From Hymenobacter guriensis (lineage in GTDB: Bacteria > Bacteroidota > Bacteroidia > Cytophagales > Hymenobacteraceae), in assembly GCF_015773195.1 (NCBI RefSeq), contig NZ_JADWYK010000001.1:496001-560000 (forward strand): 64,000 nt of DNA, in the 5' to 3' direction. Numbering within the stretch: position 1 is the stretch's first letter; every line of letters begins with the position of its first letter. This document shows positions 60,156 to 64,000 of the stretch, piece after piece. The translations under genes were made by a program, and so were the position numbers. A model generated the notes under the pieces. It did not search any database. It worked only from the letters and a program-made list of their open reading frames with translations, and was not told the origin of the DNA.

Positions 60156-60188
60156 CACTGGCCTCCTCTGCTCCAGAGGGGGCCAGTG
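60156..60188 (+). promoter_or_regulatory. Hairpin covering a possible GTG start
   Basis: CACTGGCC (60156-60163) pairs with GGCCAGTG (60181-60188), with an inner CCTCT/AGAGG stem. The right arm includes the GTG at 60186. It could terminate the upstream gene or block that start; no T-run follows. A second, long-range repeat AGCGTTGGC/GCCAACGCT (60063-60071/60133-60141) lies nearby. Confidence 0.5.
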
Positions 60189-61199
60189 TACCAGCTGACT
60201 TTCCGGGTGTTTCTTACTTTGTTGTATATGCTCTTTTATATTCACTTGCTCTGGTTAGCAACCTTCATCGGGGGCCAGCCTACTGGCCATGCGTACCATG
60301 CCGTTGTGGTAGACGCCCTTTCGGGACAGCCTTTGCGGGGCGTGCGGGTAGAAAATACCCAAGCACCTACGCCCTTCGGAGCGCTTACTACAGATGCTGA
60401 TGGCCATTTTGCTATAACCCTGGCACCCGTGCATTTGCGCTTGCAACTACTTGGCTATGCACCTCTCGAGGTACATCGGGCCGCTTACTCCGCCGAGCGC
60501 CCCGACACCCTGCGCCTGACGCAACAGGCCTTTATGCTCGAAGCCGTTACGGTACACCCCGAAAAGGTGGTCACGCTTTCAACGGTGCTGGCAAGAGGCC
60601 CTCGAATGACACGCAGCCTGAACCCCGGACAAGCTGTGGCTATGCTGTTGCTGCCTCCCACCTCTGCTGCCCCAACCGCGCAGCCCTACTACCTGGACCA
60701 AGTGCGGTTGTTTGTGGCCAACCAGCCCACGGAAGGTCGCCTGCGTATCCGGCTGCTGCAAGCCCGCCCGGACTCGAGTGGCCGGCCCACTCCGCTTGGC
60801 CCTGACCTGCTGCCCCAACCGTTGGAATATGGTCCCGGCCAGTTGGCAGAGCTTCGGCGCGGTCAGTTAGTGCTGGATATAAGCAAATACGGGCGTCAGT
60901 TGCCACCGGCAGGCTTATTTGTGGTAGTGGAATGCCTGCCCACCAATCCCGCCGACCAAGTGGTTTCTTACGCTCTTCCGAAGGGCGGGAAAGGCAATAT
61001 CAAAATATTGCTTTCGCCCTCTCCGGCCGATGCAAGTGCAACCCACGAAGTGGAAGCTAATGCGTATCCCACGCTGCAAGGCCAACGCCTGAAGGGCAGC
61101 AATGCTACCTGGTCGCGGCTGGATGCTACTCGGCCCTGGAAGCAATATGCGGGCATCACCACCAATATCCGGGCCGAGCTGACGGTTTTTACGCAGTAA
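60186..61199 (+). CDS. CarboxypepD_reg-like surface protein
   Basis: Bacteroidota envelope protein of 337 residues. N-terminal hydrophobic signal, then a CarboxypepD_reg-like beta-sandwich (AVVVDALSGQPLRGVRVEN, TDADGHFAITL). The C-terminal part is a beta-rich domain of unknown role, ending AELTVFTQ. The GTG at 60186 gives a positively charged signal n-region, but the hairpin over it and a TTACTTTG 6 bases before the ATG at 60228 make 60228 a real alternative. Confidence 0.65.
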   Translation: MYQLTFRVFLTLLYMLFYIHLLWLATFIGGQPTGHAYHAVVVDALSGQPLRGVRVENTQAPTPFGALTTDADGHFAITLAPVHLRLQLLGYAPLEVHRAAYSAERPDTLRLTQQAFMLEAVTVHPEKVVTLSTVLARGPRMTRSLNPGQAVAMLLLPPTSAAPTAQPYYLDQVRLFVANQPTEGRLRIRLLQARPDSSGRPTPLGPDLLPQPLEYGPGQLAELRRGQLVLDISKYGRQLPPAGLFVVVECLPTNPADQVVSYALPKGGKGNIKILLSPSPADASATHEVEANAYPTLQGQRLKGSNATWSRLDATRPWKQYAGITTNIRAELTVFTQ

Positions 61200-61216
61200 C
61201 CTGATTTGTCTTTGTT

Positions 61217-61738
61217 ATGAAAACACTCTACGAAACCATCCTGCTTTACGCCGCCCTGCTTGGTATATTGCTGCTAGGCATTTTTGTGGGCTGTAGCGCC
61301 ACGGGCAACTCGCTATACCAGGAGCCACTAACGTACATTTTTGCCCTGATGGCCGGCGTAGTGCTCGTTTTACTGCTGTTTTACCGTGCCCTGAGCCCAG
61401 TGTTGAGGGAAGGCGAAGGCACCGCCGTTTGGTACCTGAAACGGGGCCTCGTAGTGGGCCTGGTTGGCTTGCTGCTCGCCACGCTCTGTGTAAATGTGTA
61501 CGCCTACCAGTTCGACGACTACTTTCCGCGACGTATGCGCTGGCAGGAACGGCAGCTTGACCACTGGAATCCGCCGCCCCAGATCAGACAGGAACTGTTG
61601 CAGGATGCCCAGGACTACGAAACCTATCATTATGAGGAAGTGGCCCTGCTGCTATGCGGCGGAGTAGCGGTGTTACTCGGTGCTGGTGGCTTGCTGCCCT
61701 TCTTCATGAATTACGATAAACGGGCCGCTCGGGCATAG
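61217..61738 (+). CDS. Hypothetical membrane protein, 173 aa
   Basis: Four hydrophobic segments (about 8-27, 39-58, 78-99 and 140-160). No family recognised. Starts 17 bases after the previous gene, so probably co-transcribed with it. Confidence 0.65.
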   Translation: MKTLYETILLYAALLGILLLGIFVGCSATGNSLYQEPLTYIFALMAGVVLVLLLFYRALSPVLREGEGTAVWYLKRGLVVGLVGLLLATLCVNVYAYQFDDYFPRRMRWQERQLDHWNPPPQIRQELLQDAQDYETYHYEEVALLLCGGVAVLLGAGGLLPFFMNYDKRAARA

Positions 61739-61853
61739 CCAGTAATTACTAGAGAAGCGTGCTTGAAAATTGCCACCCTTCAGCCAGCATCCGCTTCTTG
61801 AAACAGGACGAGAACCAAGGCTAACAAATTCTCCCCTTTAACCTCCAAACCGG

Positions 61854-62735
61854 CTAAGGCTGCGCCGGAACGGCGGGGGCCGCAGGAGAATCCAGCCGGA
61901 ACACCGCCGTGAGAAACTGACTTAGCCCCAGCGACGAGTGCCAGGCAGCGGCGTAGTCGAAGCGGAAGCGGCCGGCCCGCAGCCCGGCACCGCCCGTTAC
62001 CTGCTCCGACAAACCCAGCACCCCCGCCCGCAAGGCCAGGGCCGGCAGGGCCTGGTATTCCAGCCCGCCCCGAAACTCGGCACCGCGGTCCAGGTCCTTT
62101 TCCACTTCTGCGTTCAGCATTACTTTATCGGTGGGGCGGTACGAGAGGCCGGCGCGCAGTACTGTGGGCACGCGCTCATCTTCGTAGGAAGCCAGCCTGG
62201 CTTGGTTGAGGTTGTAGAGGAAGGCCCCGAAAACCAGCCGCCGGGGCAGCAGCTCGGCCTGGGCACCCACCGAAGCAGCCACAGCCCGCTGGCTGCCCAG
62301 TCCCTCCAGACTCACCTGCAGCATATCTACCCGGGCACCCACGCTCATTACGCCGGTGCGGTAGGCATAGCCGGCGGCCACGCGCTGCTCGTTGTAGAGC
62401 TTGTCGCCGAAGCGCTGAAGGGTGACGCCCACCACGCCGTAGCGACCGGCCGCATTATCAGTAGTGGCACGCCCCAAGGGTGCAGCGGCGGCCAGCGTTG
62501 CGGTAGATAGGGCCCGCGTCAGAAACCGGTTTTCGGCGGCCACGCCAATTTCCAGGCGGTTCAGGGAGCCCAGGCCAGCCACGTTGTTGCTTAGCGCCCA
62601 TACATCGGCGAGCGTGGCGGCGGCCTGGCCCATGCCCGCCGCCCGAGCCCCGACTACCCCGGGTCCGCTGCCCTGGGCGTGGGCCCAGCCTGCCATCAAC
62701 ATACAATAACTCACTGATAAGTATATTTTTCGCAT
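61854..62735 (-). CDS. PorV/PorQ-type outer-membrane protein
   Basis: Start at the ATG at 62735 gives signal peptide MRKIYLSVSYCMLMAGWAHA. The GARAAGMGQAAATLADVWAL segment with SNNVAGLGSL is typical of PorV/PorQ (UPF0164-like) beta-barrel proteins; alternating strands follow. Such proteins act with the type IX secretion system or as FadL-like barrels. Which role applies here is not shown. Confidence 0.7.
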   Translation of the reverse strand: MRKIYLSVSYCMLMAGWAHAQGSGPGVVGARAAGMGQAAATLADVWALSNNVAGLGSLNRLEIGVAAENRFLTRALSTATLAAAAPLGRATTDNAAGRYGVVGVTLQRFGDKLYNEQRVAAGYAYRTGVMSVGARVDMLQVSLEGLGSQRAVAASVGAQAELLPRRLVFGAFLYNLNQARLASYEDERVPTVLRAGLSYRPTDKVMLNAEVEKDLDRGAEFRGGLEYQALPALALRAGVLGLSEQVTGGAGLRAGRFRFDYAAAWHSSLGLSQFLTAVFRLDSPAAPAVPAQP

Positions 62736-62923
62736 AGCTGGAAGGTAGCAGGCGGCCGGGCTTTGCGCAAGGGCCATAGCGCAATAATTTTCTATAGTCT
62801 ATGTATTTACTTGACCGTTGGTGAGCGCAAGAATTCAACCTTAGGCAACTTGTTCCTTTGCTGATTGAGGGCGCTTACTTCTCGCGAAAACCACGCCCCT
62901 CCTTTCCGGTTCTGCTTCTGATT

Positions 62924-63145
62924 ATGGCTTTTCTGTTTCGCCACCTGCTGCTGGCTCTTATCTGGGTTTACCGCCGCCTGATTTCACCGCTTACGCCGGC
63001 CAGCTGCCGCTTTACGCCCACCTGCTCGGCCTATGCGGCCGAGGCCGTGCAGAAGTACGGCCCCTGGCGCGGCGGCCGGCTGGCGTTGCGCCGCATCGGG
63101 CGCTGCCACCCCTGGGGGGGGCACGGCTACGACCCGGTTCCCTGA
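62924..63145 (+). CDS. yidD: Membrane protein insertion efficiency factor YidD
   Basis: Small protein (73 aa) that aids YidC-dependent membrane insertion. Diagnostic sequence: [20 protein letters not shown], then [15 protein letters not shown] and [20 protein letters not shown] at 62924 matches the usual length. TTCCTTTG upstream (one mismatch from TAnnTTTG). No yidC or rnpA neighbours here. Confidence 0.92.
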   Translation: MAFLFRHLLLALIWVYRRLISPLTPASCRFTPTCSAYAAEAVQKYGPWRGGRLALRRIGRCHPWGGHGYDPVP

Positions 63146-63151
63146 GGTGAG

Positions 63152-63231
63152 ATAGTGAGCTGGTGAAATGGTAAGTGCTGCTCTAAGGCAATAGCAGCGC
63201 CGCTGGAACGTCAAATCCACCAGCTCACTAT
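63152..63231. repeat. Inverted repeat between yidD and the next gene
   Basis: ATAGTGAGCTGGTG (63152-63165) and CACCAGCTCACTAT (63218-63231), perfect 14-bp arms with extra similarity (GAAATGGTAA/ACTATTTC) further in. May be a dispersed element or terminator. Confidence 0.65.
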
Positions 63232-63324
63232 TTTACTATTTCACCGCTTCCCCGTATAAGAAGTTGACTTGCTGTGGTGGCCCGTGGCTGCCGCAGCTTT
63301 TTTTCAGCATTTACTGCACTTATT

Positions 63325-64000
63325 ATGCGTCTGACAGTTCTTACCTCGGCCCTGGCAGGGCTGTTGCTTACCAGTAGCTGCTCCGAAGCTCAAACACCGG
63401 GCGAAACAGAGAAAAAATCAGCCGAAAAAGGCAAAAAAAGCGGCAAGAAGGGCAAAAAAGACAAAACCAATGCGCCCGTGGCCGACTTGCAGCGCCTGGG
63501 CCAGCTCAGCGGCGGCGTACCCGAAAGCTCGGGGCTGGCCCGCGGCCCCCGGCCCGGCACGTTCTACACCCACGCCGATGCGGGCAATGCCCCGGTGCTG
63601 TTTGAAATCGACGCTCAGGGCAAGCTGCTCAACAGCCTCAAGCTTTCTTCGGCAGAAAACACCGACTGGGAAAGCCTAGCCCAGGACAACAGCGGCAACC
63701 TCTTCGTGACGGATGCCGGCAACAACAACAACAGCCGCCGCGACCTGGTCATCTACCGCCTCAACCCCTCCCGGCCGCAACAGGTGGAACGCATCAGCTT
63801 TGCCTACGCTGACCAGAGCGAGTTTCCGCCTACCAAAGCCGACCGCAACTTCGACTGCGAGGCTTCTTTGTGGCACAACGGGCAGCTTTATCTGTTCACC
63901 AAAGACCGCGCCCAGCACAGCACCAGCAAAGTGTACACCCTCCCCGATCAGCCCGGTAAGCATACGGCTAAGCTGCTGAGCAGGATCGCCATCAGCGGAG
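63325..64000 (+). CDS. Lysine-rich lipoprotein, beta-propeller-like (3' end outside window)
   Basis: ATG at 63325, lipoprotein signal MRLTVLTSALAGLLLTSSC, then a lysine-rich linker (KKSAEKGKKSGKKGKK). The rest matches a Bacteroidota family with repeated blades: ESSGLARGPRPGTFYTHADA, NTDWESLAQDNSGNLF, TDAGNNNNSRRDLVIYRL. Probably a surface beta-propeller of unknown function. The frame is open to the window end, so the C-terminus is missing. Confidence 0.7.
   Translation, partial: MRLTVLTSALAGLLLTSSCSEAQTPGETEKKSAEKGKKSGKKGKKDKTNAPVADLQRLGQLSGGVPESSGLARGPRPGTFYTHADAGNAPVLFEIDAQGKLLNSLKLSSAENTDWESLAQDNSGNLFVTDAGNNNNSRRDLVIYRLNPSRPQQVERISFAYADQSEFPPTKADRNFDCEASLWHNGQLYLFTKDRAQHSTSKVYTLPDQPGKHTAKLLSRIAISG

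Noticed and set aside
1..64000. CRISPR array
   Set aside because: No series of regularly spaced short direct repeats was found; the repeats present are pairs or triplets in intergenic sites.

Overview
The window is a piece of a GC-rich Bacteroidota chromosome, most likely Hymenobacter or a close relative. The clues are a C-terminal type IX secretion sorting domain, a PorV/PorQ-like outer-membrane protein, DUF3857/transglutaminase genes, promoters with the Bacteroidota -7 element TAnnTTTG, and mostly missing Shine-Dalgarno sequences. The genus is an inference from memory of these families; no 16S or marker gene is present.

Bases 1 to about 39.5 kb are most of a temperate, HK97-fold, long-tailed (siphovirus-type) prophage. 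Its left end lies outside the window. From left to right: a truncated Rha regulator; a cytosine-5 DNA methyltransferase gene with a second long reading frame overprinted on it; many small early genes in one tightly overlapping run; a divergent HTH gene and an HNH endonuclease; replication genes (DUF1376 organizer and DnaC-like loader); more small accessory genes (phage ABA sandwich, DUF2786, HNH); the packaging and head genes (TerS P27, TerL, portal, prohead protease, major capsid); connectors and tail (gp6-like, head closure, gp10-like, DUF3168, tail tube, G/GT chaperones with a lambda-type -1 slippery site, tape measure); a reverse-strand secreted moron; baseplate and fibre genes; a lysis cassette (holin-like proteins, a lipoprotein with a C-terminal membrane anchor that fits a u-spanin, and an M15 peptidase endolysin); a few small membrane genes and a cupin; a candidate small RNA with a strong terminator; and a reverse-strand tyrosine integrase with a coupled 50-residue gene. 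No CI-type repressor and no second att copy can be seen.

From about 39.7 kb to the end is host chromosome: an Mpv17-like membrane protein, an XdhC-like protein, a secreted metallo-beta-lactamase-fold protein, an AT-rich DKNYY lipoprotein that looks acquired, an ABC exporter, a lipoprotein, an MFS transporter, a three-gene operon of DUF3857/transglutaminase proteins (two of which lack the catalytic cysteine), a large secreted reprolysin-type metalloprotease with a T9SS tail, an HHH-domain outer-membrane protein, a small secreted peptide in an AT-rich stretch, a CarboxypepD_reg-like protein, a PorV/PorQ-like protein, YidD, and the start of a lysine-rich lipoprotein. Dispersed inverted repeats sit in several host intergenic gaps.

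Most noteworthy: the dual-coding methyltransferase locus, a prohead protease fused to a DUF305 domain, the GGGAAAC frameshift site in the tail chaperone gene, the structured RNA beside the integrase, and the u-spanin candidate.
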